Below, piece by piece: positions 14,901 through 27,210 of a DNA stretch of 64,000 nucleotides. The first letter of the stretch is position 1; each line of letters opens with the position of its first letter. This DNA comes from Amphimedon queenslandica (taxonomy: Eukaryota > Porifera > Demospongiae > Haplosclerida > Niphatidae). The stretch covers positions 210,199 to 274,198 of the forward strand of contig NW_003546307.1 of the NCBI RefSeq assembly GCF_000090795.2, read 5' to 3'. Below the pieces are notes generated by a model. It ran no database searches and had not been told where the DNA came from. It saw only the letters and a list, made by a program, of their open reading frames with translations. Both the position numbers and the translations under genes were made by a program.

Positions 14901-16575
14901 AATGTAAACATATTGTACGTGTAACCTATCATTCCCAAAATTCACTTGTACATGTTCTAGTTGTTCTTTATAAATATGTGCAATATGTAACACTTCCATG
15001 TTCACGTACATGTTCGTTAGGTTTGCCGAGCCGGACTCTGACGATAATATTATGTTTGAGGAGGAGCAGCGCGACAATCAAGTTCTCATAAAAGCTGGAA
15101 ACATTTATAAACTAGTTGAGAGACTCACTTTCCATGAATATGCAGGTACTGTATGCTTGTACATGACATTGTATAGGGGGATACTGTACATGTATAATGT
15201 AATGGTGTATAATACCGCTCTCTCTCTTTCTTTAGATCCAACATTTGTCCAAACGTTCCTCATGACCTATCGCTCTTTCTGTAAACCAGGAGAGCTCCTC
15301 AATTTGTTAATAGAGCGATATCAGATACCACTCCCTATTGATCCTAATGATCAAGACGTGAGGATTGACCCTTTGAAAAGGGAAGCCATCAAGAGATTCA
15401 AAGCTAACTATGTATCGCCGATACACCTCAGGTACATGTACATGTACATACATGTACATGCACATGTATGTACATGTATATGTATGTACATGCACATGTA
15501 TGTACATGCACATGTATGTACATACACATGTATGTACATGTATATGTATGTACATGTACATGCATGTACATGTACATGTATGTACATGTACATGCATAAC
15601 TCGATGAGCTCTGCATGATGACAAATGTTGTTGTTTCAAAGTTGGGAATTTATTGCATGTGTACATGTACATCTACATTTTATGGAGCTATTTCTTCATT
15701 ATCATATTGTAATCTTAGCTTTCTTATTATTATAATCTTTACCTCTTCTTCTCTTATTATGCCTATAGAGTGCTCAATGTCTTGCATCACTGGGTTAAGG
15801 ATCATTATTATGATTTTCAGCAAGACCCCTCAGTACTGGAGCAGTTGAAAGAGTTTGTGGGCACAGTGAAAGCAAAGAACATGCAAAAGTGGATAGCATC
15901 GATACACAGAGCATTGTCTAAAGTGAGACATTATGTTCACACGTATCATTATGCTTCCCCTTTCTCCCCCTCCCCCTACAGAAAGAAGGAGGAGAGCACA
16001 TACCCTCTAGCTCTGATCAAGTCTTCTTTGAGCCTCCTCCACCAATAGAGTGGTTCGCCACTAAGTCAAGGGATGAGTTTCATATACTAAATGTTAGCAT
16101 ATCACACACACACACACAGAGTTGTACTTTATACATGTACATGTATATTCATAGAATTATGCATTAGCTTATAATCCTTTGTCATTTCTCTTCTATCAAT
16201 CCTTAGCTTCATCCACTTGAATTCGCTCGTCAGCTCACCCTCATACTCTCTGATCTCTTCAGGTAAGGAAATGACATTATTAGTTTACATGTGTAGTTGA
16301 TATGTTTTATATAATAATTATTGTGTGTGTAATTAAAGGGCAATTAAATCAGCCGAACTTGTTGATGCCTCGTGGACCAAGGAGCACAAGAAGGAGAATA
16401 GCTCACCGAATCTCTTAAAGATGAGCCGCTTTGAGACAAGAGTATGTTAACAGTTAACATACCGGTACATGTATATTTCATGTACATATATGCATGCATA
16501 TATACTGTACTTAGCAATTATAAGTGATTCAGTACAATAATGTTCAATCAATGTAATTGAAATATGCTATTCTAT

Positions 16576-16610
<35 letters not shown>

Positions 16611-19214
16611 GCCATTGTTTGTGCAGCTGGCCCAGTATTGGGTTGGACTTATTAGCAGCCACTAATGACACACTAATGCTTCAGTTCAATAATTTCACAC
16701 ATATTTGTGTACTACATGTATAAAAGTACATGTGTATGTACATGTACGATTTACATATATGGTGCTGTCTTTAATTGAATGTGTGGGTGAGTGAGCAATG
16801 TGACCTTTCCAACATCCCAAAAACAAGAGTAATGGATATATTAACTTTGTGCACCATATTGAGCTTTTTATTATATCATACATTGTATTTTGATGGTGTA
16901 AATGTACTCGGTGCACATTTGTATGTAAATTTTATTCATATTCTTATTACTCATCCATGCACCACACCACTAGATCACCAACTGGCTTCGTTACCACATC
17001 GTGTTTACCGAAAACTTTGAGGAAAGAGTAGCAGTCTGCTCCAGACTAGTGGATATAATGGAGGTAATTGGTGGGTGATGCCCCTACTCATTAACAGCTA
17101 ATGAGGATTAATAATAATTATTTTAATTAATTTGATTTCATGAGATTTTATTTTGTAGGAATTGAGGTCCATGAATAATTTTGCTGCACTCTTTGCCTTC
17201 AACGCAGCCTTTCAGTCCTCTCAGGTCTACAGACTCAAGCACACTTGGAAGGTTAGGAATGAATAAGGATAGTCCCCCTTCTTTCTCAAGCCAATCATAC
17301 ATGGCACGTACATGTACATGTACATGTACATGTAAATCATGTATTGGTTGTTTTTATGAAAAAATTAGTAGGTGGTTTGCCAAAATATTTATTCACCAGA
17401 AATTGATTAGTACATGTACACATGTACATGTGTACATGTACACTTGTCTTCATAGTACATGTATATGTAATAGTAAAATTAATATAATTATCTTGTATTA
17501 AATGTATTTCATTGTTTGTAGGAGATTTCCCCTAAGAGGAAGCAGGTCCTTGAAGAGATACAGCAAGTTGCTTCAACTGATAAAGGATACAAGAATTATA
17601 AAGAGAAGCTGAGATCAATAGACCCACCTTGTGTACCTTTTGTAGGTAAGTATATAATTATATGTATGAACAGATTATTATTATTATTATGATTATTATT
17701 ATACAATTTTTTTCAAATTTTAACAGGTATGTATTTGACCTGGATCGTATTTATAAAGGATGGGAATGATGGGAAAATCAAGGGAAAACCTGACGATTTT
17801 ATTAACTTTAAGAAGAGGTAGAATTGGCACCTGTGTGTCACCACTATTTTATATTTTAACTCCCATACTTTTTCCTTCTTCTCTACTCCTCGCCACCGCT
17901 CCCTCTCTCTCTGTAGGCGTATGATTGCTAATATTCTTCATGAAATCCAGCAATACCAGAACTTCCCTTATCGCTTGAGGGCGGAGCCTTCTATCCAAGA
18001 CTTCCTTCAGTCGCATGATCCAAAAGGAGACATGGGTGACAATCAGTATGAGGATTACTTGTACGACCATTCGGTGGAGATAGAACCAAGAGATCAGCCT
18101 TACAAGAAAGCAGTGAGTTGCTGGATTCATTTATTAGAGCACTCATTCATAAAACCTGTTTTAATTTCTCCTATCATACATACATGCATATACAAATACA
18201 CGTTATACATACACACACACATAACAGCCCAGAGATTATAAAGGAGAATTAAAGCCTCCAAGTGCCGGTGGCCAGTTAGGTGGCACCCTATCCCATTTCC
18301 TTCCTATTAATACGATAAGACGTACTCCTGGAGATAAGAAGAAGCAAGCCGCCTCTCTTGACGATGATACAATATCAGTCGTCAGTGCAGATGCACCATT
18401 ACTCCCTGCATCAGCTTCAATGAGCAGTATTGAAGTGGTAGAAGAGAATAACAAATCGTTGGGCGAGACTCAGTCGTTAGCTCCAACTCCGCCCCCTATA
18501 CCACCTAAACTACCGCACACGTCTTCACTAGGTGCCATTGATCTTGCCTCTCCAACTCTCTCGCTTACTCTACCCAGGATTCCTCCGCGATCTAATTCTC
18601 CTAAACTCGAGTCTCTTCCAGAGTCCTACTTGACTTATCGTAAGCCTCATCGGCTTCCCCCGGAGATACCGGATAATGATATCCCACCACGCCCACCTCA
18701 CAATTTCCCGCGTGACAACGATGTAGCTCCACCTGCCATTCCTCCACACGGGGAGGTACCAAGATACGGTAGTAGCCCAATGTTACCACGGGATAATAAT
18801 TCGTCGCTTCATAATCACGAAGTGCCCCATCGCCTCTCCGTTGATAGCTTTTCGTCACAGCCTCCTCCTCGCCCACCGAGATTGAGCACCCCGTTGGTAA
18901 TGACTCCGCCCACTCCCAATAACGATAAGGGGCTACCCCCTCCGATCCCTCGTCGCTCTTATTCTCCTCCCTCTCTCACTCCTACTCGTTCTAACAGATC
19001 AGAGTCACCGCCCCCACCACGCCCACCTCCTCCAGTAAAATCGGCCACTCCTCCAAACGATAAAGACAATTCAAAGAACGTAGTGTTTAAGTATGATAAA
19101 GATGAGGGGGCTCCGCCCATTTTACCACCACGCCTCTCGCCTAAGATTGGAACTACTAGTACAGACAAGCCTACAGGTGGCCCTCCTCCTATACCTCCAA
19201 AGTCTAATAGGTGA
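8971..19214 (+). CDS. SOS1: Son of sevenless, Ras/Rac guanine-nucleotide exchange factor
   Basis: Activates Ras downstream of receptor tyrosine kinases via Grb2. The domain order is complete. It has a histone-like fold (exon 8971-9054 WKGLLTPALRK, then 9737-10380, VLGYKVEVN...DYVAADILK); a DH domain (11230-13270, with FKEAVQYVLPKALSEP); a PH domain (about 13460-14190); the REM/RasGEF_N domain (15020-15430, RFAEPDSDDNIMFEE, FLMTYRSFCKPGELL); and the Cdc25 domain (15770-18110, IEEFxGTV-type block, NNFAALFAFNAAF, LRSIDPPCVPF, EIQQYQNFPYRLR). A proline-rich tail from 18228 has many PPxxPP/PPIPP SH3-binding motifs. The start ATG at 8971 gives MTSTQNSDFNSPENDSKWKG, aligning with the human N-terminus. 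Introns are unusually long for this window and rich in CT and ACATGTAC arrays. The stop is at 19212-19214. SOS1 versus SOS2 cannot be assigned; it is probably the single pre-duplication gene. Confidence 0.95.
11528..11672. repeat. CT/CCT-rich tract at SOS 3' splice site
   Basis: About 145 bp of CTCCCTCCCT-type pyrimidine repeat ending 6 bp before the acceptor (cacattag) of the DH-domain exon that begins GTAGTCCAGCCTGTG. All three forward frames are open but give only low-complexity Ser/Pro/Leu peptides. Confidence 0.9.
12903..13100. repeat. ACATGTAC-rich cluster in SOS intron
   Basis: Several short runs of the self-complementary hexamer repeat ACATGT/TACATG within one intron. The same motif recurs in most long introns of this window. 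Confidence 0.8.
13319..13458. repeat. CT microsatellite at SOS 3' splice site
   Basis: About 140 bp of (CT)n/CCCT repeat that runs straight into the acceptor ...CTCTCCTTTAG before the exon coding GSDIHTQSTELVK. Confidence 0.9.
15432..15597. repeat. TACATG palindromic array starting at a SOS 5' splice site
   Basis: About 165 bp of TACATGTA/TGCACATG units. The exon ends ...ACACCTCAG and the array begins with GTACATG, so the repeat itself supplies the 5' splice donor. The repeat unit is its own reverse complement, so transcripts could fold into long hairpins. Confidence 0.9.
16579..16608. repeat. (TG)n microsatellite in SOS intron
   Basis: Uninterrupted TG dinucleotide run of about 30 bp between two Cdc25-domain exons. 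Confidence 0.9.
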
Positions 19215-19283
19215 TAGATAGCAATAGTTTACTTTACTTCTCACTCGCATCCTATTACTGTTATATATATATAAGAACAACTA

Positions 19284-19320
<37 letters not shown>

Positions 19321-19556
19321 GGACACTTCAGTAGATTTCTTAGTATCGATGCTGTATGTATCAGAAAACCTATTCAACAATGTGTGCCGTATGATGATAT
19401 TATTATTATTAATTATTATTATAATTCTTATTATTATTAACATATTTTGTTGTTGTAATAAAAACTTTTGTGTTATCTCTCATTAGCGTTCTTTTATAAT
19501 CATATTAATTATTATTATTATTATTATTGTTGTTATTATTATCATTCTCATTTCTG
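19215..19556. other. Convergent 3' spacer SOS / CHP1
   Basis: 342 bp between convergent stop codons. It holds two (ATT)n trinucleotide tracts (about 19278-19320 and 19503-19545) and an AATAAA signal on the plus strand near 19458-19463 (in TTGTAATAAAAAC), plausibly the SOS polyadenylation site. No gene is seen. Confidence 0.7.
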
Positions 19557-20704
19557 TTATGTTCTTGAAAAGTTGAATGTCATCTTGTTCTGAATATCGA
19601 TATCTTTCAAAGCCTACAAAGGGAGAGAGAGAAAGAATAGGAGGTTAGTTTTAGAATTTAAACTCTCAACAACTCTCACTTGTTTAAATTCTTCAAGAGA
19701 TATAAATTGATCTTCATTGATATCAGCTTCTCTCATTGTTCTCTTGACAATGGAGTAGACCTGCTCCTGTGCTATATGATGACCAACCAGACAAGACAGG
19801 ACCTGCATACACAGAATGATTTAAAAGCATGTGAACATAATTATAATGATTTAAAAGCATGTGAACATAAAAATCCTAACGATTTAAAAGGATGTGAACA
19901 TAAAAATCCTAACGATTTAAAAGGATGTGAACATATAGATGAATCCTTACATGTGCTAGGTCATCTTTTGATAGCTTCCCATCTCTGTCCTTGTCATATA
20001 TCTTGAATAAGACTAACACATCAGTGAGAGAGAGAGAGAGGGGGAGGAGGGGAGAAAGAGGAGTGCTCATTACATCACTTCTTAGTTCACTTACATTCAA
20101 TCCTCTTTTCATCACAGCTGGTAGTACCATCCCCTTTGTTTTTATTATGAAAGAGAGCAAGCGTGCGTATGAACTGACGGAAATTAACCTCTTCAACAAC
20201 TCGACTGGAATTCTCTCTAAAGTAATGCACGTATACATAACAAAATATAAAAACACATGTACAGTGTACAATCAATCATCATAGAAATTGAAGACTATAA
20301 AGGAGATGAATGTCATGCTACTGTGTGCATGACTGTCCCACCTAGCTAGTTGCTACCACTTAGTTCGTAAAAGTTACAACTTACTCGTCAAGGAAGAATA
20401 CATCAATGATTCTTGTTCCTAAAGGATTGATGGCCAGATCGGGTATCAGCATCAAGTCTTGGCGACTACAATAAGATAAGATAGAGTCATTGGCCTGTAC
20501 TGTTGTGTGTTTCTTACGTTAGGTAGCCCTTGCTTCTCTTGTCTAGGTGAGAAAATCTTGAGTAGAGGCGACGGATTTGACTATTATCGACTACAAATAT
20601 AAATAATGGTACATATATTGGTAAAGGGGCCTCTTACAGCCAGTCTCGGCTCTTATTTGCTCGTAATCTTCTTCAGTTAAATTGATAGAACTCGAGTTAC
20701 CCAT
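19557..20704 (-). CDS. CHP1: Calcineurin B homologous protein (CHP1-type EF-hand)
   Basis: Small myristoylated EF-hand protein that binds Na+/H+ exchangers and takes part in vesicle transport. The start at 20704 gives MGNSSSINLTEEDYEQIR, with the Gly-2/Ser-6 context for N-myristoylation. The body follows CHP1: SQIRRLYSRF, LAINPLGTRIIDVFF, VNFRQFIRTLALF. The third EF loop DKDRDGKLSKDD and fourth loop DINEDQFISLEE keep the acidic ligands; the first two EF-hands are degenerate, as usual in the family. It ends ALKDIDIQNKMTFNFSRT with TAA at 19559-19557. It is divergent from KIF6 across a 140-bp shared promoter. One intron carries a short minisatellite and another a GA run. Confidence 0.9.
19813..19935. 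repeat. Four-copy minisatellite in CHP1 intron
   Basis: Four tandem copies of a 26-33 bp unit built on GATTTAAAAGSATGTGAACATA. The last two copies are 33 bp apart and almost identical. Confidence 0.85.
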
Positions 20705-20844
20705 TCTTGCAAGTTCTGGATTTATTTGGAGGCGGGGCTAATTGTATAGCCACGCCCATATATTTATTAATTAGGTTGGGTTGTTATGGCAACTAATAAT
20801 TAATTTTATAATCTTTAGAGGGAAGAAAAGGGAAAAGGCCAGCC
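20705..20844. promoter_or_regulatory. Shared promoter CHP1 / KIF6
   Basis: A 140-bp gap between divergent start codons. It has two GC/CACC-type motifs (GGCGGGGC near 20733 and CCACGCCC near 20750) and an X-box-like palindrome nearer the KIF6 side. No clear TATA box is seen. Confidence 0.5.
20780..20793 (+). promoter_or_regulatory. RFX X-box-like motif upstream of KIF6
   Basis: GTTGTTATGGCAAC matches GTTNCCATGGNAAC with a perfect right half-site (ATGGCAAC) and two changes in the left half. It ends 51 bp before the KIF6 ATG. KIF6 is an axonemal kinesin, so RFX control would make sense. Confidence 0.5.
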
Positions 20845-21496
20845 ATGAAATACAGTATCAAGATATTTGCAAGGATACGTCCTACTAAAAAGGCAACTGG
20901 AGTAAGTAGCATGAATGCAGCCCAATGAATTCCCTTAATAATCTTTCGTTTAAACACTTGATCAAACAGTCTTACGAAATTGGTACAGATGAGGACACGC
21001 CCAAATTGACTTTCATAATACCCCGTTTAGCCTCTGATGGATATGTCAATAACAAGAAGGAGGTTTTCACTTTCAAGTAAATTATTCATTTTAATTTAAT
21101 TTATTATTATTATTAATATTTAAAAAAGGTTTACTGAGGTTTTTGGCGACGAAGTCAAGCAAGATCAAATATTTGACACTGTGGCTAGACCAGTCATTGA
21201 AAAGTAATTACAATAATCAATTAAAATCCTTTAATTCTCGTGCATGTATACTTTTCAATTTCTTTCCAAGTTGTCTTGAAGGCTACAATGGCACCATTTT
21301 CGCATACGGTCAGGTAAGAATGGCTTTTATATTTTAAGCAGAGATGCACTGTAGTCGCTTATCATGACAGACTAATTCTGGTAAGACGTTTACCATTACT
21401 GGTGGAGCCGAGAGATATTCAGACAGAGGGATAATACCACGGACATTGTCATACCTGTTTCAGCAATACCTTAAAGTGTGTAGTTAAATAATTATG

Positions 21497-21539
<43 letters not shown>

Positions 21540-24500
21540 ATTCTCTTTTGTTCTTTTCATCTATTTTTACAGTTATTTCTATGTTGTAGATCTGATTCCG
21601 ATCAAAATTACATTGTTTAAAAATTTTTAAGTTGCTCTAAAATCGGGCCAGATTTTTTACGAATTTTAAAAGTTGCTTCAAAATTGGGCCAAAGTCCCTG
21701 TACTATAGTACAGGGTCGCGGGCCAAATTTTGCCAAAAATTAAAAGTAGAGAATTCTACATTTTTATAATATTTTCTGCTGCATATACATGCACTTATGT
21801 TGCGTAGAAAGTTTGAGCTCATTCCGATTGAAATTAGATTTTTTATGAATTTTTAAAGTTGCTCCAAAATCAGGCCACAGTCCCTGTACTATAGTACAGG
21901 GTCTCGGGCCAAATTTTGCCAAAAATTAAAAATTGAAAAGTATCTATTTTTATAATGTTTTCTGATGCATATACATGTACTTATGTTGTGTAGAAAGTTT
22001 GAGCTGATTCCGATAAAAATTTGATTTTTTATGGATTTTTAAAGTTGCTCCAAAATTGGGCCAAAGTCCCTATACTATCAGTACAGGGACTGGGTTTTTG
22101 GTTGTCACAGATTTCGTGACAATGGAAAAAATGTGTTTTTTTTTGTCATGGGCCAAAGTCCCTGTTCAGAATGAACTGGTTGCATGTCTTTCATATTCTC
22201 AGTCTCCAGGGACAGTGTTCACTACTCAAGTATCATACCTTGAGATTTATAATGAAAATGGCTACGACTTACTTGATCCAAAGCACGAAGCCTCTAAACT
22301 TGAAGACCTACCGTAAGAGAGAGGAGAGAGAGAGAGAGAGAAAGAGAGAAGACTGAAAGTATTGTATTGTTAGGAGAGTTGCTCTGTTTGAAGGAAGCAA
22401 TGGTGAGATTCATCTGAAGAATCTATCAATGCATTCGGTCACTAGTGAAGAGGAAGGTACAAATAATAATATGAGAATTAAATAATGAAAATAATAATTA
22501 TTTTTCAGCTCTTAATTGGTTATTTCTTGGTGATACAAACAGAATGATAGCTGAGGTATGCCTAATATATATACATACATATATATATATATATTAAACA
22601 CACGTATATACATGTATATACATATTTATGCTAGTTTCTACGTATAGAGTTCAATAATTTATTATTTTCTCATTCATTTCCCAGACTCCTATGAACATGG
22701 CCTCTACAAGATCTCATTGTATATTCACTATTCATGTCACCAGTAGAGAGTCTGGGGCCGATACTATTAGAAAATCAAAACTGCATCTTGTTGATCTGGC
22801 AGGGTAAGTGGATGTTGCTTAATTAATTAATTATTGATGCATTGGTCAATCAGATCAGAGCGTATCGGTAAGACTGGTGTAGGTGGAGCTTTATTAACTG
22901 AAGCTAAATACATCAACTTGTCACTACATTCTCTTGAACAGGTAACCATTTCAATTAACTGATTATTACTAGTAGACATAATACAATAATACATTAAATT
23001 TCATGTTCTTTTAAGTCTCAAAATTTTGCACTGCAGCTACAAGTACTTGTACATACATGTATATTCCATATTTAATGAGTACAGTGTACATGTACTTTTA
23101 ATCATGTATTGCTTTATATTACATATGCATTACAGGTTATTGTTGCCTTGTCAGAGAAGTCCCGTTCACATATACCTTACCGTAACTCCATGATGACTTC
23201 TGTATTAAGAGACAGGTAAATATTATTATTATTATGATTAATATTACAATAACAGATGGACTGGTACTGGATCTATACTGTATGTACTGTATGATTTGTT
23301 ACTTTAGTTTAGGAGGTAACTGCATGACGTCAATGATAGCAACACTGTCAATTGAAAAGACTAATATTGAAGTGAGAGAGAGAGGGGGGGAGAGAGAGAG
23401 GGGGGAGAGAGAGAGAAGGGGGAGGTAGAGGGGGAGGGGGGGAGGGAGAGAGGGAGGGAGGGTAGCGACTAGCGATATGCATGTAGATGAGCTGAAAGTG
23501 TGAAATTGTGAATCCAAAGTGCTAGCTTAGTTGTTAAATCTCACTATGTCCTACTTATACTATAATAATAGGAGTCTATATCAACCTGTCGTTTCTCACA
23601 GCGTGTTGCACTAATAAAGAATGAAGCACTCCTTAATGAAGAGGTTGATCCATCACTGGTAAGCTAATATGCTAATGTCTAGTTCAGCCATTGATGGATT
23701 AATGTTAAAGATGGTGGCTAGACTACAGCAGCGAGTTGAAGAGCTCAAACAAGAACTTGTTTTGGCGACTGGAGAAGAAAGGACAGATGAGCTAACTGAT
23801 GAGGAAAAATCCAGGTACAGTTACAACAATCTTTTTCTAGTTTTAATTTTCTTGTGACTATTAAAGTGTAAGGAGTTCTGTGACTGAGTTTATTGAGAGC
23901 AAGGAAATGTCGTATTTAAGTTTTAATCCTCCAGACATGAGGAAAATCCAATTAGCTTTTCAGATTTTGAAAGTAAGTGAATGAGAGAGAAAGAGGTGGG
24001 AAAAATATGATAGCTAGATACATAAGCATGTTTTATGATAATTATTAAATTGTGTACTTTTAGGAGACAATATTAACAGAAAGACAATCAGAAAAGTAAG
24101 TATAAAATATTGAATTATGAGAAACTTTCTATTCTACAACTATTGAGCTTACAATGTCCAATTGTCCATACACATTTATTGCTGCCATTTATACTGTGGT
24201 TCATTCATATAGAGATTCTTCATCACATTTATTAAAGAAAGAGAGAGAAGGGGAGGGGGATTCAAACTCCACTGGCAATGTTAGTAATGTTGAAATGAAG
24301 AGACTCCAAGATATGGTGCATCAAAGAGATGAAGAGCTAAGTTAGTTACAGACAAACAATTTTATTATTGTTGATTATTATTATTATTATTATTATTATT
24401 ATTGTTGTTGTTGTTGTTGTTGTTGTTAAGTAGATGCCTTGTTGAAGATGTTCAAGCAGGAGAAAAAGCTGGTAGCTGAGAGAGAGAAATTACTAAAAGA

Positions 24501-24688
24501 ACACTCCATACAATGGACCGAGAGACCCAAATCACCTCGTCTAGGAAGGACGAGCCCACTCTCCACTTCCTCTGTACCGAGTAATTTAGCCACACCTTCC
24601 AGTACGGTGACCACACCTCCTAGTGTTACATCTGTGGCCACACCCATTAATGATAAGAGGGCTCTTATAAGAGCTGGTGGGTTGAAGC

Positions 24689-24726
<38 letters not shown>

Positions 24727-25710
24727 GAATTATCGAAGGCACGTCAGTTAGCATTTGACAATTATAGGCGGAATATTGCTGACACTGCATTATTGGATCA
24801 GCACAAAGATACCCTTAAAAAGAAGTGAGTTTAGCTGGTTGCCATGGTGCATGATGTCCCCTGTTAATAAATGAATGTGTTTAGGTACAGTGAAGCTAAA
24901 GATTTAGGAGAGCAAGTTAATAAATCAAGATTACATATTAGTAAGCTACATATACATGTAGTTATTCTTTCATTTTTTCTTTTTTCTTTTTTAGATCAAC
25001 TAAAAACGAAACTTGATAAACTTAAGCTAACCAGAGGCTTGCAAGGTATTCCCAGGCTAATTCCTTCTCTCACCTCTCTCTCTCCTTTTTTCTCTATCTT
25101 CTAAATATGCCTTACTCCATTATTAATAGACAATCATCAAGAAGATGTAAGTGTCAGTGAAGAAAACACCAGAACAGCTTTAGAAGAAGAGAAGACAGAG
25201 TACATAATGCACACACACATTCACATGTCATGTACACAACTATTGCTGCATAGAAAAAACAGTACATACTGCTCTATTAGTAGTAGTTTTAACTATGAAA
25301 ATGTAGCACTTTGTATTTTGCAGTCACACAAAACTGTTACTTTCTAATCATTATTTTTAGGTTTAAGAAGATGTACACACGTTTAAAAGAACTCAAGACT
25401 GAGATCGAACATGTCCAGCATTTGCTAGAGCGTGCTAAAGTCCAGCTCCAGCGTGATTTTGATCACTGGTGGACCACTCAAGTAACCCAGTATTGTAATA
25501 GTACCTATTATTATTACTTTGCTATAGAACTCATCTTCAAATTCTTCTTCGTCTTCTCCTATGGCATCTCACGAGGAAGGAGAGTCTCTAAAACTTGTCA
25601 AGCCGGTTTCAGAAACAATTTCCTTAGTCAGAGACACGAGGGCCAACGATGATATTGTTGCATTTTATAAAGCTCGTCAAAAAATGACCCAAAAACTCTC
25701 TTCTAAATAA
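20845..25710 (+). CDS. KIF6: Kinesin family member 6 (ciliary kinesin-9 family)
   Basis: Microtubule motor of motile cilia. The start at 20845 gives MKYSIKIFARIRPTKK, as in human KIF6. The motor domain spans roughly 20845-23660. It has a P-loop GQTNSGKTFTITGG (split by an intron; the usual GQTGSGKT has G to N), switch I NMASTRSHCIF, switch II LVDLAGSER, and the KIF6 block IPYRNSMMTSVLRDSLGGNC. A coiled-coil tail follows, with VEELKQELVLATGEERT, the KIF6-specific segment KMYTRLKELKTEIEHVQ, and a C-terminus NDDIVAFYKARQKMTQK that matches the human IIAFIKARQSILQKQ. The TAA is at 25708-25710. The intron at 21480-22200 contains a tandem 187-bp repeat. The orthology is clear. Confidence 0.95.
21590..22095 (+). 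repeat. Dispersed ~187-bp repeat, about 2.5 tandem copies (KIF6 intron)
   Basis: Copies are in register by the motifs TAGAAAGTTTGAGCT (near 21804 and 21991) and TTGCTCCAAAATYRGGCCA. A 20-bp perfect palindrome, CCCTGTACTATAGTACAGGG, occurs at about 21692 and 21883, with a disrupted version near 22067. Related copies lie at 6545-6600, 29945-30412, 36285-36420, 40430-40815 and 56020-56240. Confidence 0.8.
23369..23464. repeat. GA/GGGA-rich tract in KIF6 intron
   Basis: About 95 bp of purine-only GAGA/GGGGGAG sequence just after the donor of the exon coding SLGGNCMTSMIATLSIEK. Confidence 0.85.
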
Positions 25711-25775
25711 TGATAATGATTAATAATAATTGTGAATACTAAATAATGATAATGATTAATAATAATTGTGAATAT
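25704..25775. repeat. 36-bp direct duplication at the KIF6 3' end
   Basis: The segment starting CTAAATAATGATAATGATTA occurs twice back to back. The first copy contains the KIF6 stop codon, so the second is a duplicate of coding end plus 3' UTR. Confidence 0.85.
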
Positions 25776-25838
25776 TCTTAACTAAGTTAAATTGGAATTG
25801 ACCAATCAGATTTATAGATTTGCCTTGTAAATGTTGCA

Positions 25839-27210
25839 ATGGCTGCTGCTTTCTCATCATCAGCTTCTAAAAAGAGATCAAAGTCAAGCGATGGCTGTAG
25901 AAAGAAAGCAGTTGATCCTGGAGGTCTGTTCTGTTCACTCTTGAGCTGCTCTCGTCCTCCATTTGGTGAGGATGATAACAGAGTAGAGGTAGTCTCACTT
26001 CCATACCAGAGCAGGACAATAAACTGGGGAGAGAAAGGTGATGGGGTCTTTCATAAAGATTGCTGGGAAGAGATACTTCGTAATGCCAGACTGAGGAATC
26101 CTAAAAGGGCCACGATGAAGCTTGAGCCGTCTGAGAAGGCAAAGATAAAAGAGGCAGCAAAGACTGTCGAGTACTTTGATTCTGTGACTAGCCTCAAGCA
26201 CAAAGCAAGCATGATAGTGCACCTCATCATGTTCTCAAAACACTGTGTAACCTTCACTGGAGCAGGAATATCTACATCGGCTGGAATAGGTTTGTTGCTT
26301 ACTAATTTTGTAGGCCAAGATACCCTCCTTTAATATTGAGGGCTAGCTCACAACGTTAATGGGAGGAAAATCTCCTAATTTATTTATTTATTATTTTCTA
26401 TTTTCTAAAGGAGACTATCGTGGCAAAAGAGGAAAATGGACTAAAGAGGACAGGAAAGAGGAGGAGGAAGAGGAGGAAGGTGTGCCATACGAACAGCTTC
26501 GTCCAACCTACACACACGAGTCTCTCGTAAAACTGATGGAGCTAGGCCATCTGAAATACGTCATCACTCAAAATGGTGACGGTCTTCACAGCCTCTCTGG
26601 TATCCCGCCCGATAAACTAGCAGAACTTCATGGGAACGTGTTTGAAGAATTCTGTGAGTCGTGCGACACGAAATACGCCCGACCCTACTACGTCCTTGAC
26701 GATGACTGCAGTCAATACTACGAGGACATTAATGATTGTGGAAAGAGCAGCATAAAGAAGCCAACGTATGGTTCGCAGTGTCCACAGTGCTCACTCTCTC
26801 ACAGAACTGGACGCAAGTGTGTCAAGTGTCCGGGTCAACTTAAGGACAGCATTATCAATTTTGGCGACGACTTGAGAGAAGACGTACTGACAGCTGCTAC
26901 TAGAGAAGCAAGGAAATGTGACCTCTTGCTTAGTTTAGGGAGTTCAATGACTGTTACCCCGGCCTCTGACCTCATATCAATGGGAAAGAAACCGTTGAGT
27001 GTCGTTATTATCAATAGACAAAAGACGAGTTTTGATGATTTGTGTTCTTCTGGGTGTGGAGTGAGAGTTTTTGGTGATACGGACGACGTGATGAGACTTA
27101 TAATGAAAGAACTACTAAAAGATGAGGGGAGGAAGAAATGGGAGGGTGGGAGAGACGAGAGAATGAAATTTTATGATCAGCAGAGATCAGGGCCAGCTGC
27201 TGTTACATAA
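25839..27210 (+). CDS. Divergent SIRT6/7-like sirtuin (NAD-dependent deacylase)
   Basis: Two exons, 25839-26289 and 26411-27210, give 416 residues. The Sir2 core is complete: GAGISTSAGIGDYRGKRGKW (NAD loop), TQNGDGLH at about 203-210, catalytic His in ELHGN (about H224), CESC at 232-235 as the first zinc pair, CVKCPGQL as the second, LSLGSSMTV, and DDVMRLIMKELL near the end. The CxxC pairs are separated by an enlarged insert with an additional CPQC. HRTGRKCVKC and the late GDTDDVMRL are closest in feel to SIRT7 and SIRT6. The first 80 residues carry C-x4-C and a FHKDCW motif, which suggests an extra zinc module. The loop 166-173 is all acidic. The family is sure; the subclass is not. Confidence 0.85.

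Noticed and set aside
15405-15672. Met-Tyr-Met-Tyr / Cys-Thr repeat frames over the TACATG array
   Set aside because: The array is a palindromic microsatellite inside a SOS intron; the open frames come from the repeat period.
19813-19935. CRISPR-like tandem units in the CHP1 intron
   Set aside because: The units are directly adjacent without unique spacers and the setting is a eukaryotic intron; it is a minisatellite.
22056-22316. 86-codon frame starting in the KIF6 intron repeat
   Set aside because: It is the KIF6 exon beginning SPGTVFTTQVSYLEIYNE read back into the intron.
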